Positions 54,950 through 64,000 of a stretch of 64,000 bases of DNA are shown here, piece by piece. Position numbers and translations under genes: made by a program. The notes below the pieces were generated by a model. The model was given only the letters and a program-made list of their open reading frames with translations. It had not been told where the DNA came from and did not search any database. The DNA is from Malania oleifera (lineage: Eukaryota; Streptophyta; Magnoliopsida; Santalales; Ximeniaceae). The stretch is from the NCBI RefSeq assembly GCF_029873635.1, contig NC_080417.1, forward strand, positions 28,053,682-28,117,681, in the 5' to 3' direction. Positions within the stretch are counted from its first letter, which is position 1; the number at the start of each line of letters is the position of its first letter.

Positions 54950-55939
54950 GCCTCCTCGAGCAGGTCTAGGAACAGGAGTAGTGCCAATTTGAGCCTAGAA
55001 ATCTCTCATCATATGCCCTGGCTCCCCATATCGATAGCAAACACCTCACCTGGCACGACACTCTCTTAGGTGCCTTTTCCCACAAGTCGAGCAAACTGGA
55101 AGTGGCTGTACACCCTGAAAACGGCGATTCTTGGCCTCCTGCCTCCGATCTCTATAGTAGCCACCTCTCTTCCATGAACCATGCCCAATCCCCTGCTGGG
55201 AACCAAAAGGTATGGATCTTTTCTTCTGTCTCTGCTCCTCGGCCTTTAACCGATCACCAATTTCTACTATAGTGGCCCGGTCAACCAGTTTGACGAAGTT
55301 TTGCAACTTCAGTATCGATACCTGCTTGTATATTTCTCTCTTCATGCCTCTTTCAAATTGTCATACCTTCTTCAACTCATCTAGGATGTACAGGGCAAAG
55401 CGAGATAGCTCGATGAACCTCACCGCGTACTGCTGCAGTGACAACTGTCCCTACTTCAAATTCAGGAACTTCTCAATCTTAGCCTCCCTAGACGAGGCTA
55501 GAAAATACCTATCGAAGAATATTTCTTTAAACCACTCCCACATCATCTCCACAAGTACAGTCCTCTGCTGGTCTAATAATCTCACCGTTGACCACCATCT
55601 CTCGGCCTCTCCAGTCAATTTATATGTGGCAAATAGTACCCTCTACTCCTCCGAACACTGCAGTACTGCAAATACTTTCTCTATCTCCTGTACCCAGTTT
55701 TCAGCGATTGTAGGATCTATCCCTTCTAAGAAAGCCGAAGGACTCATCTTAATAAACTTCTTAATTGAGCTACCGTGGTCTACAGACGGACCTTCCTGCT
55801 CCCTCAAACTTCTGGCAATCTCAACCACGACTTGCTATGCCACGCTGCATAGAACTGCATCTGAATCACTGCCCATAGCGCCTAAGGGTCCAACACCCTC
55901 ACTCCCACTAGCGCGTGCACTACTGCCACCAGGGTCCAT
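54950..55939 (-). pseudogene. E11 gag
   Basis: The ATG at 55,939 gives MDPGGSSARASGSEGVGPLG. The capsid region contains FLEGIDPTIAENWVQEIEKV (about 55,690) and [34 protein letters not shown] follows at 55,330 and a zinc-knuckle-like pair CSTCGKRHLREC near 55,065, then CYRYGEPGHMMRDF with Tyr and Phe replacing cysteines. At least five stops. The 247-codon open frame on the opposite strand (55,212-55,955) is its shadow. Confidence 0.85.
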
Positions 55940-56241
55940 CCTGAAAAGCATATAACTTAACTCAAAACCCCCTTCTCTATATATATCATTCAACTTATAT
56001 AATATTTTCTCCTAATTAATTCATCTCTCCTGATCTTAATTCAAGGTTCAATCCTGCAACCTAGATACCCAACCCGATGATAGTTTACCATAAATTTCCT
56101 AAAATCGTCACCCCAGGAAAATCACACAAACCACCACGGAAATCCTACATCTAGACTACAAAACCAGACCTCAAATCCCCTTATCCTATACTCTTGTATT
56201 ATTACTACTGCACTCTAGAGTCTACAGAACCTAGTATCCTA

Positions 56242-56254
56242 GGCTCTGATACTA
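56242..56254 (-). other. E11 primer binding site
   Basis: TAGTATCAGAGCC on the minus strand just inside the LTR, one change from the initiator tRNA-Met site TGGTATCAGAGCC. Confidence 0.8.
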
Positions 56255-57149
56255 AACTGTAACAACATCAAAATATTAATATAAAAATGAAACATAATAA
56301 ATAGAAAAGTCAACCCGAACCTGTGGGTAACGGGGACACCTGTCAATCACAGTGGAAACCTACACAGCAGTAAAAATAAATTACATCTATCAAACCATTA
56401 ATTACATAATACTGGAGTCTACTACATTCCCAAAATACAGTATTTGAATACAATCTCCAAAACATCAAAATAGACCTAGGATCTTACAACAAAAATCTTC
56501 TTATCCTAGATCAAAGCTTACCTTTCTAGCAGGGAAGCTCAACTCACTCAACGGCGACCACGACCCACCAGTCTCTCAGGGTCACCTGAAAAATTAATTA
56601 GGTTCGGGGGTGAGACACTTCTCAGTAAGGGAAAATAAACTAAATACAACTATGTGGCAACATGAATATATAATGCAGTTATACACATACAATACATTTC
56701 ATATATCTGTAAATATTCGTCATAACATACTGAATCATTATATACTTTCATATTTTTCTAGTAACTCATATCATTCATAAATCATCTGTTATATCGAATA
56801 ATACTGTAAACATACCTAGGATGAATAGCTAGCTAATGTCATGTATTACCCCCCATGACAAGTTGTGCAGCTCGAAGGTGGGACCTGACAATGGTTGGTC
56901 GACCACTGCCGAGTCAAAAATGTCTATAACTACGATGGGCCCGCTGCACCCTGGTCCGGACTTCCAGGTGGACGTCTACAACTCAACATTGAAAGCCACA
57001 TCGACTATCCATCTCCTACCCCCTCGTGGGATGGTTAGCATAAGTCTGAACATAGATATCTTATCTATATAGCTATGGTACCGAGCTCCTGAAACTGAAC
57101 TAAACTAACATCTAGGTTCTGATAACAAATAAGACATGATATTATAGCA

Positions 57150-57290
57150 GCCTCGTGCCGATCATTTCATAAATAAGGCCTCATGCCGAACATTTCATAA
57201 ATACGGCCTCGTGCCGAACATTTCATAAATAAGGCCTCGTGCCAAACATTTCATAAATACAGCCTCGTGCCGAACATTTCATACATATCA
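57150..57290. repeat. 28-bp minisatellite in E11 5' LTR
   Basis: Five units of about 28 bp built on GCCTCGTGCCGAACATTTCA; the 3' LTR has two (38,716-38,771). The 84-bp difference accounts for most of the length gap between the two LTRs. Confidence 0.9.
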
Positions 57291-57978
57291 TTCTGAAAAT
57301 AAATCAATTACCGTGTATTTCAAAATCATCATATACTGCATTATTACGTAATTCCTAAAAACATGCTCATTTTTAAAATTGCCGTAACATAATACTTTTC
57401 ATGAAAAATAATAGTCATGACACACAATGCTAAATTAAATCATATGTTACATCTAAAATCATAATTCCTGTATACAACAATATTTTCCCAATATACATTT
57501 ACTCAATAATATTCATATATATAATACATGTTTTTCTGAAAATCAATTTGCTGAGAAATAATGGTAATTTGTGTGGAAAAATAACTGTTTTAGTTTATTC
57601 CCTTGCTTGGCTACTAAGAAAGCCCCTAAAATATCCTAGTTTAACACCCATAGGATTCCTGATCAATACCCTGAAAATAAAAACTCTCAGTACTAGACTT
57701 CAGTATTTTCATGTGTATATCATTTCCTATAACTACCGTAAGATCAAATTCGGCATAAAAAGCCTTACCTCAACTCAGGAATGATTTTCAATGGAGTTCC
57801 ACCAACAATCCGCTCTGGCAGATATGTAGAAAACTTCTCAAGAAGCGTCGTGGTGGCCTCAGATTGTCGATCCGACTTAAATCCGGCCTGAAATCGAAGA
57901 AAGAAGGAGAGGGAGCCGAAGGGAGAGAGAGGGAGTAAAAGATTTCTAAATTCTGAAGTAAAAATTCGGGTTTTTGAT

Positions 57979-57986
57979 ATTTATAG
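57979..57986 (-). promoter_or_regulatory. TATA box in E11 LTR
   Basis: GTCCTATAAATATC on the minus strand, also present in the 3' LTR near 39,462. Confidence 0.55.
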
Positions 57987-58327
57987 GACTAAATTCATCA
58001 ATGAGCCACGTCATCTCGTCGACGACTCCTTTAATAATTTAGTCGATGAAACCTACTCCTCGTCGACGAATTTAGACTGTTCCTAAACCTCTCTCGGTAT
58101 TTCCTCATCGACGAAACTTGGCTTCTTCGACGAGGCCCTCTTATGCCCTCATCAACGAATCCCCTGTGTTTGTCAATGAGGCCTCTAATAATTTCCCTTC
58201 CTCTTTATTATTTTAAATACCATTTTTATTTGGGTTATCACAAATGCTCTTTATTTCTTTCTTGTTTTGAATTTTTTTTTAAATTAATATAAAACCCAGC
58301 AAGTATACGTGTACAATGTCACATGCA

Positions 58328-58352
58328 AATGCTCACCCCCCCCCCCCCAAAA
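58328..58352 (-). other. E10 internal purine tract after pol
   Basis: On the minus strand CCACTTTAGTTTT is followed by a long G-run (C-run at 58,337-58,350 on the plus strand). Counterpart of the tract at 47,535 in E12. Confidence 0.65.
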
Positions 58353-59200
58353 CTAAAGTGGAACATTGTCCTTAATGTGAATGTATAAGGGAAATAGAAA
58401 AATTGTGCATAGGTGAACAACTAATAGAAAATCACTACCAACTAATGTGATAGCAAAAAGAAAATAAAGATGCAAATAAAAACAAATAAAATGAAAAATA
58501 AAATAAAAAAGAAAGCAAAAAAATAGAAAGCTCAGAAGACTCCCTTGCAAGACCTCTTTATTGGGATCGAATGGGATCGTGGGAGGCTTGAGTTTCTGTT
58601 CCTGGACCATGACGTTGTTATCATTCATTGGATATACCAGTTCCAATATGTCGTGGGAATGAGCATGTTCAACGATATACGAGCCACATCGGGATCTTAG
58701 CTTCCAAGGAAACAAACGGTATCTAGAGTTGCAGAGAGGGTCGTGCTGATTTGGGAAGGGTTGTTTATCCTTGAGTTTATGTAGCACCTTCATCCGCTTC
58801 TTCTCTAAGAAATCCTTGTCATGGACTTTCCCCTTGGATTTTGTAAGCGCACACACCTGTAACTTTCTCAACCCTATGGCATTATCAAGTAAAAAGTCAA
58901 TCTGTTTTATGATCCAAAATACATAATGCTGAATTTTAATAGGTACATAACATACCTTACCATAAATCAACCTGTATAGAGTCCTCCATGGAATTTTCTT
59001 GATTGCATTTCAGTAAGCCCATCGTGCATCAACCAATTTCTCGAATTAGGCTTTTCCGTTAGGGAAACCCATCTTCTCAAATATGATATTGATTTCTAAA
59101 AAGAACTGTCGCTTATCTTGCATTGGTGTTTAACTGGTGGCAAAGTAGTTCACAATATCATCAACCTGAGGGCTGCATGACATGTCAGTGATACAATAGA
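58353..59200 (-). pseudogene. E10 integrase remnants after RT/RNase H deletion
   Basis: Minus strand: after PPELK (about 59,220), where protease-RT linker sequence should continue into RT, the text passes to VDDIVNYFATS and MQDKRQFF (about 59,110-59,170), which belong to the integrase N-terminal region. It then passes to KLVDARWAY (59,025) and LYRLIYGKVCYVPIKIQHYV (58,980-58,925) from the end of the integrase core. RT, RNase H and most of the integrase core, with its catalytic residues, are gone. The C-terminal part has LFPWKLRSRCGSYIVEHAHS near 58,700. Confidence 0.8.
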
Positions 59201-59220
59201 TGATGTCTAACATTTTCAAC

Positions 59221-59920
59221 TCCGGTGGTCTCCATCGCATATCATAGATCGGTGTTGCATCTATCTCTATGGACTGTCCCTCTTATTTAAGTAACGCGCT
59301 AATCGATGGAACTTTTTCATCAATTACCTCAGGTTGTTCAGGAGCATCATTCTCAAATGCACCATTAGGACCAAATTATGAAAACAACTCTAGCATATCC
59401 ATGTCATCTACCACATCTAATGTGTGTACTTTTGAATCATCACACCCAGTCGGCATCTTATTAAACACATTCATTTCTAGTGTCATATTTCCGAACGTGA
59501 GCTTGAGTACTCTGCTTTGACAGTTAATCAAGGCATTATAAGTAGCAAGGAATGGTCGGCCAAGAATAATAGGGGCTTGATATATGGTGGAAAGAGGTTG
59601 CTGCATGTCCAGAACAACGAAGTCCATTGGGTAGTAAAATTTGTCGACTTGAATCAATACATCCTCAACAATGCTTTATGGAGCTTTTACGGATCTGTCT
59701 GCTAACTGTAGCATCATAGTAGTCTTCTTCAGCTCACCTAAACCCAGCTGTTCATATATAAAAAACGGGAGCAGGTTCACACTACTCCCCAGATCAAGTA
59801 GAGCTCTCCCAATATAAGATTCACCAATCATGATCGACATAGTGGGAGAACCAGGGTCTCTAAGCTTCTGTAGAGTTTAACTCAATATCAACGTGCTCAC
59901 CTGCTTAGTTAAGAAAGCCT
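59221..59920 (-). pseudogene. E10 aspartic protease
   Basis: Minus strand: IGRALLDLGSSVNLLPF (about 59,770-59,820) with the catalytic Asp, MLQLADRSVKAP, then a stop, VDKFYYPMDFVVLDMQQPLS (59,650), ILGRPFLATYNALINC (59,560) and LKLTFGNMTLEMNVFN. Very close to the E12 protease. Stops near 59,683 and 59,374. Confidence 0.85.
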
Positions 59921-60229
59921 TTTTCCTCACATTCAATCTCTTTTTTACTGTGCGTAGGTCTTTCAGAAATTTTACATATGCATAAATTTTCTGTATGGCC
60001 CCTAGAAGTGTGATGTTGATTTTTACCTGTTTGAATATTTCTTGGATCTTAGTGTGATACTTATTCTTTTGACCAGATGTCAACCACCGAGGATAGGGTA
60101 CCATAGGTTGATACTCTTTGACCGACTCATCCTCTTTATTATCTGACTTTGTTAAACTTGAGCTGGCCTCATCTGATTTTTCTTTTCCCTCATCTGGCTC
60201 AGCTATCACTTCAGGTGTGGGAGTGACTG

Positions 60230-61835
60230 TTTGTTAATCAATGGGCATTTCAGGATGGGCAACTTCTTTTCCACTTCGCAAGGTAATAACTACCTTAGCT
60301 GACTCAAAAGCATCCCCTAAAACATGGTGCACCAGTTGTTGTTTCTGTCTATATACCTAGGGATTAGACTAAGGTTGTTCTGGAGATTGCCCTTTTTCCA
60401 AGGTATATAGCTATGTACTCATCTTGTTCATGGCATCTCTCAATTCTTCGTTGGTCATAACCTGAAGCTGCATGAATTGCTAAAGCATGTTTTCTATCTA
60501 CACTATGCTATCATCAGGAGATTTCTTTGCTAGAATAGGAGCTAGATTTGGTTAAAATCTCGGTGGTGCGTAGCTCTGAGAAATTTTTTGCAGTTGATAC
60601 TGTGGTTAAGGAACTGCAACGGGGTGATATGTCGGTTGTGGAGGCGGTGCATAAGGTTGAGGAACTTGCTGATACCGCGAGGATGATAGACCAGGCTAAT
60701 CATTCCTTCACGAGAGGTTCAGATGATTCCTCCATCCTGGGTTATAAGTGTTCGAGAATGGTTGACTTTGTATTTTGTTGAACCAATTCGCCGATGGCAC
60801 CCGATCAAATCTACTCTCTTGTCGTATTGGTAGAAATTGACAGTCCTGAGGTCTGTGGTCTGAGGTCTCACAAAAAGAGCAATCCTCGGCATTTGCTTTT
60901 CCTGATTCCATAACCTCCAGTTTCTTAAACAACGCAGCAACAAGAGCCTATAAGTTAGTTTCCTCTTTAACCTCGTATCTGCCTCCACCACTAATTCCTT
61001 GAAGAGGTTGTGCTGCTATCGGTGCCCGTTTATCACGCGTGTTCCATTGCTGGGCACTCTCAGCTAAATAATCAAAGAATGATAAAGCCTCATTTGGTTC
61101 CTTGCAGAAGAACACCCTATTGCATATAGTCTGGACAAATTGTTTACACGTAGGGGTTAGAGCAGTATAAAAGAAATTCATTAACCTTCAAGATTTGAAT
61201 CAGTGGTGTGGACATATGTTCATCAGGTCCTTGAATCTCTCCCAGAAAGCCTGGAATATCTCGCCATCTTTTTGCATGAACTGACTGATCTGCTCTTGCA
61301 GGTACTAGGTTCTCTAAAAAGGAAAGAACTTATGTAAGAACTCACGCTACATTTCAACCCAGCTAGTAATATAGTTAGGTCACAGAAAATTAAACAAAAA
61401 TTTTGTCTTATCTTTCAAAGAAAAAGGAAACAATCGAAACTTGATATATTCATCAGTTTCAACCCTATTAATGAAAGTGGTGCTGACTAACTCAAAATCT
61501 GTCAAGTGTTGGTATGGACTCTCAGAATCCATCCCGTGAAATTGGGGTATCACAGATAACATACCATGCTTAATATTGAAGTTCAGTGCATCTTGTGGCG
61601 ACATAATGCATGAAGGTGTAGATGTGCGTGTGGGCTATAGAAAATCCTGAAGTATATGTGGTGCAGGTGCAGCCATGACTTCCTCAAAGCATTGGTCAAA
61701 CAGATTGCTCAAATTAATTTTAGAATCACTTGTAAAATTAACAGGAGAACAGTCAAATTCTGTGCTCTATGTGTCCCTACTAGTGTTAGGTGAAATTTTT
61801 GATGGTCTATTTGAATTATCTTGAATCCAGGGCAT
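60230..61835 (-). pseudogene. E10 gag
   Basis: Starts MPWIQDNSNRPSKISPNTSR at 61,835, paralleling E12. The capsid region includes IKHGMLSVIPQFHGMDSESP and IKFRLFPFSLKDKTKF (61,385-61,590), then QEQISQFMQKDGEIFQAFWE (61,250). A zinc knuckle, CSFCETSDHRPQDC, lies at about 60,850. At least eight stops, more decayed than E12, consistent with greater age. It continues in broken form to about 59,930 (YHTKIQEIFKQVKINI). Confidence 0.85.
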
Positions 61836-62011
61836 CAAATATCAATGCAAGCAACAGAAATCCACTAACTCAATAACAAACAAGCATGATCAATTTTTTT
61901 TTCAAATTTTTCATTTTTTTTTTTTTTGATTTTTTTGATTTTTTAATTTTTTATTTATTGAAAACTCAGAAATAATTGGAAAAACACAAAATTTGAAATT
62001 AAAACTGGCAC

Positions 62012-62029
62012 TCCTTGACAATGGCACCA
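62012..62029 (-). other. E10 primer binding site, decayed
   Basis: TGGTGCCATTGTCAAGGA on the minus strand, four changes from the E6/E12 site, six bases inside the LTR end. Most changes are C to T or G to A, as expected from deamination of methylated cytosine. Confidence 0.75.
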
Positions 62030-62035
62030 AAAACT

Positions 62036-63971
62036 TGACTCACTCGAAAAATGAGCAGCTCGGAAGCTATCCTAAGTATAGGAGTTTTGTCGTGTAATAT
62101 TCAACCCAAGGGTTAGATCGTCTTCTCAGGAAATGCAGTTTAATATCAAATTTTACGTTTCTCCAATTGAAAATAAAAGTTACTGAACTCGGTTCCGATT
62201 CAGGGTTTTCAGGATTGTTTGAGCTTTCTTTTCGACAAATTAAATGAACGCACAAATTAAACCCTAATCCTAACATGCACTCAATTAAATAACAAGAACG
62301 GAAACCCTATGTCTAATCAAGCAGACGTCGAAACACGCATTAAACTTTGAAATAAAAACTAAAGATGGTAACTTTAACATGTAATTAAAACATGCAATAA
62401 TGAGACTCACTGAAACACAAACGCGAATAATAAAAAACAAACCTTTAACAAAATCAGGAACTTGAACCAAAGTCAAAATTTAAAGGCTACCAAGAACTCG
62501 GGCACAACAAAAAAATTAACGCTTTAACAACCTAAACGATAACTGAACACGATAAAAATGAAAACTGTAATAAGGCTAACCCTAAACTAAGTCGAGCTTC
62601 AACAAAAATTAAATTTTAAAAAGGACAACTAATTTAATTTCTTAAAACAAAAACAATTTTTTTTGTATTTTATTCTCTTTTTTATTTTAGAACCAAACCG
62701 GACCTTACTAAACTAATTAAATAAATCGAAGCATTAATTAAATCTAATACGAAATTAATTGAGAGAAAGTAAATAAATAGATAAACTTCAATAATAATAA
62801 AAAACCCTAAATAATATTCAAAATCTAAAATTTCCAACAAATTTCAATAAAACATAACAATATTCAACTAATAACAATAATAATAAAAAAAAAAAAAGAT
62901 GAGAGAGAGAGAGAGAAGAGAGAGTCGTGGGTGAAGGTTGTTCTAAAGAATGGTAGCTATAGTGGCTGTGGCCCTGGCTGAGGTTGGAGGTGTGCTTGGA
63001 GAGTTGCAGCAGAGGTTGAGCCGTTGGTGTGGCTGCTGGTAGGCAGGTGGCTCTCGGTTATGCTGGTGTTGCAGTGGGGTGGCTGTGCAATAGTGTAGGA
63101 CTTCATATGGTTGCAGGAAGGTGCTTCATGGGAAGCTTGCAGCAACTACAAGCATCGAGACTTCAGAGTAGTAGCAGCAGCTATTTCAGATTCTTGAGGT
63201 GGTTGGAGGAAGAGTTGCTAGAGGAGGAGTTGCGGCTGGTTCTTGAGTTGTTGCAGGAGACTTCGGCTGGCAGAAAAGCAAGGGAGGGAGAGCAGCAGAG
63301 AAGGAAGAAAAGAGAAGAGAAATAGGAGAGGGAAAGAGAAAGTGAGAGAAGAAGAGAAAGAGAAGAGGGAAAGGGAGAAGGGAACCAAGAGAGAAGAGGG
63401 AGAGAAGGGAGAGTTAGGGAGAATAAGGGAGAGGAAGGAAAGGGGGAGCAGGGGTGCGCGGGGACTACCTTGAAGGAAAGAGAGAGAAAGAATAAATAGG
63501 GGAAGGTGTTGCCCTACCAGCTGGTGGGAGTACCCGGATAGGAAGACCCGACCTGGCTGCATGGTCGGATCACATCAGCGTTATACTTTTTTTTATTTTT
63601 TTCTTTTTTCCTTCTTTTTTTGTTTCTTGGCGAGCAAGGGTGGTTTTGACCTTTTTGGAGCCTATGTCTCTCAAATATCAAAACACAGAAGTTGTAGATA
63701 ATCTTCTCTTATTTTTCTATAATTTCGAATTGTCTCAATCAGAGCTTAGACGAAAAAGTTATGCATGAATTATGAACTAATGTCGATTTTAGCTCCTAAT
63801 AATTTTTCTGCGATAAAAAAATACCAAAAATTCATAAATTACTCAATAAATCCAGATATTATAAATATGACACTTTGTTAAAATATTGAAAGTAATTAGG
63901 TATTTAATTAAAAATATAAGTCCTAATGCACGAATTAAGACGCCTAATTAAGCAATTTAAGCGCGTAATCA
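62036..63971 (-). repeat. E10 5' LTR
   Basis: 1,936 bp, minus strand TGATTACGCGC ... GAGTGAGTCA. Matches 34,504-36,438 throughout. The frames at 63,029-63,473 are translations of GA-rich and CAG/CTG-like sequence and are not genes. Confidence 0.9.
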
Positions 63972-63976
63972 TTAAC

Positions 63977-64000
63977 CACTCAACAACTCTCAACAACTTG
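63977..64000. other. Sequence beyond E10 at the right edge
   Basis: 24 bases after the likely target duplication TTAAC. Should be continuous with the sequence left of 34,499; too short to assign. Confidence 0.4.

Larger units (their letters stand above)
37834..58242 (-). mobile_element. E11: Tekay-type chromovirus (Ty3/gypsy), split by E12
   Basis: On the minus strand: 5' LTR 58,242-56,258, primer binding site, gag, protease, RT, RNase H, integrase, chromodomain, polypurine tract 51,213-51,203, 3' LTR (51,202-51,027 and 39,550-37,834). RT before integrase is the gypsy order, and the C-terminal chromodomain places it in the chromoviruses; wording of the pol blocks is Tekay/Del-like. Perfect AATGC target duplications. 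Pol has many stops. E12 lies in the 3' LTR. Confidence 0.9.
56258..58242 (-). repeat. E11 5' LTR
   Basis: 1,985 bp. Minus strand starts TGTGATAACCC and ends ...GTTGTTACA. A TATA box lies at 57,979-57,986 (minus), with several CGTCGACG palindromes just upstream (58,017-58,133). Five 28-bp minisatellite units lie at 57,150-57,290, against two in the 3' LTR. Confidence 0.9.
34504..63971 (-). mobile_element. E10: Athila-like Ty3/gypsy element, split by E11/E12
   Basis: On the minus strand: 5' LTR 63,971-62,036, primer binding site 62,029-62,012, gag, protease, integrase remnants, internal purine tract, 3' non-coding region (58,350-58,243 and 37,833-36,451), polypurine tract, 3' LTR 36,438-34,504. 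The LTRs are 1,936 and 1,935 bp. Flanks are TTAAA (34,499-34,503) and TTAAC (63,972-63,976), a 4/5 match expected of an old target duplication. E11 sits at 37,834-58,242 within the 3' region. RT and RNase H are missing. Confidence 0.85.

Noticed and set aside
55212..55955. 247-codon open frame on the plus strand
   Set aside because: Lies antisense to E11 gag, whose residues and zinc-knuckle-like motifs are recognisable; no domain on this strand.
63029..63473. Open frames on both strands near the right edge
   Set aside because: GA-rich and tri-nucleotide-like sequence within the E10 5' LTR.

Overview
The window looks like a repeat-dense intergenic block of a flowering-plant nuclear genome, probably a eudicot with abundant LTR retrotransposons. 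The evidence is Ty1/copia, Ty3/gypsy (Athila-like and Tekay-type chromovirus) and L1-type LINE sequence of plant type, AT-rich spacers, and GA/CT/ATT microsatellites. I see no host protein gene, tRNA, rRNA or CRISPR array. Nearly everything from end to end can be assigned to transposable elements in two nested stacks, plus short unassigned remnants. The species cannot be told from the sequence.

Stack 1 (1-26,500). The 3' end of a SIRE-like copia (E1, + strand, LTR 464-1066) lies at the left edge. Next is a Tork-like copia on the minus strand (E2, 1107-26,500) with its 3' LTR at 1107-1677 and gag/protease/integrase/RT/RNase H remnants up to 11,521. E2 has been hit three times: by a 3.7 kb Tat/Ogre-like solo LTR (E3, 2803-6532, target duplication GTACT), by a SIRE-like solo LTR (E4, 6861-8840), and, in its 5' LTR, by a LINE (E5, 11,995-26,468, 14-bp target duplication). 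The LINE was itself split by an Athila-like gypsy element (E6, 12,469-20,647, target duplication ACACA). E6 keeps an almost open gag-protease frame but has lost RT, RNase H and the integrase core. Its right end carries an extra primer-binding site beyond the 3' LTR.

Middle (26,500-34,500). A 5'-truncated SIRE-like copia (E7, +) meets a 3'-truncated relative in opposite orientation (E8, -), so two ~1.9 kb LTRs face each other as an inverted repeat. A broken copia gag (E9, -) and some unassigned AT-rich sequence follow.

Stack 2 (34,504-63,971). An Athila-like element on the minus strand (E10; LTRs 34,504-36,438 and 62,036-63,971) is split by a Tekay-type chromovirus (E11, 37,834-58,242, -, target duplication AATGC). 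E11's 3' LTR is in turn split by another Athila-like element of the same subfamily as E10 (E12, 39,551-51,021, +, target duplication TCGAC). The target duplications fix the order E10, then E11, then E12. E12 still carries recognisable RT, RNase H and integrase; E10 has lost RT and RNase H.

No element has an intact coding set. E6 (gag-protease only) is the clearest case of an element that would have depended on enzymes supplied in trans; E10, which keeps only broken gag, protease and integrase remnants, is a weaker one. The points most worth a second look are the primer-binding-site-extended end of E6, its in-frame internal deletion, a ~1.3 kb 3' non-coding module conserved among E6, E10 and E12, and CpG-rich palindrome clusters upstream of TATA boxes in two unrelated LTR families.
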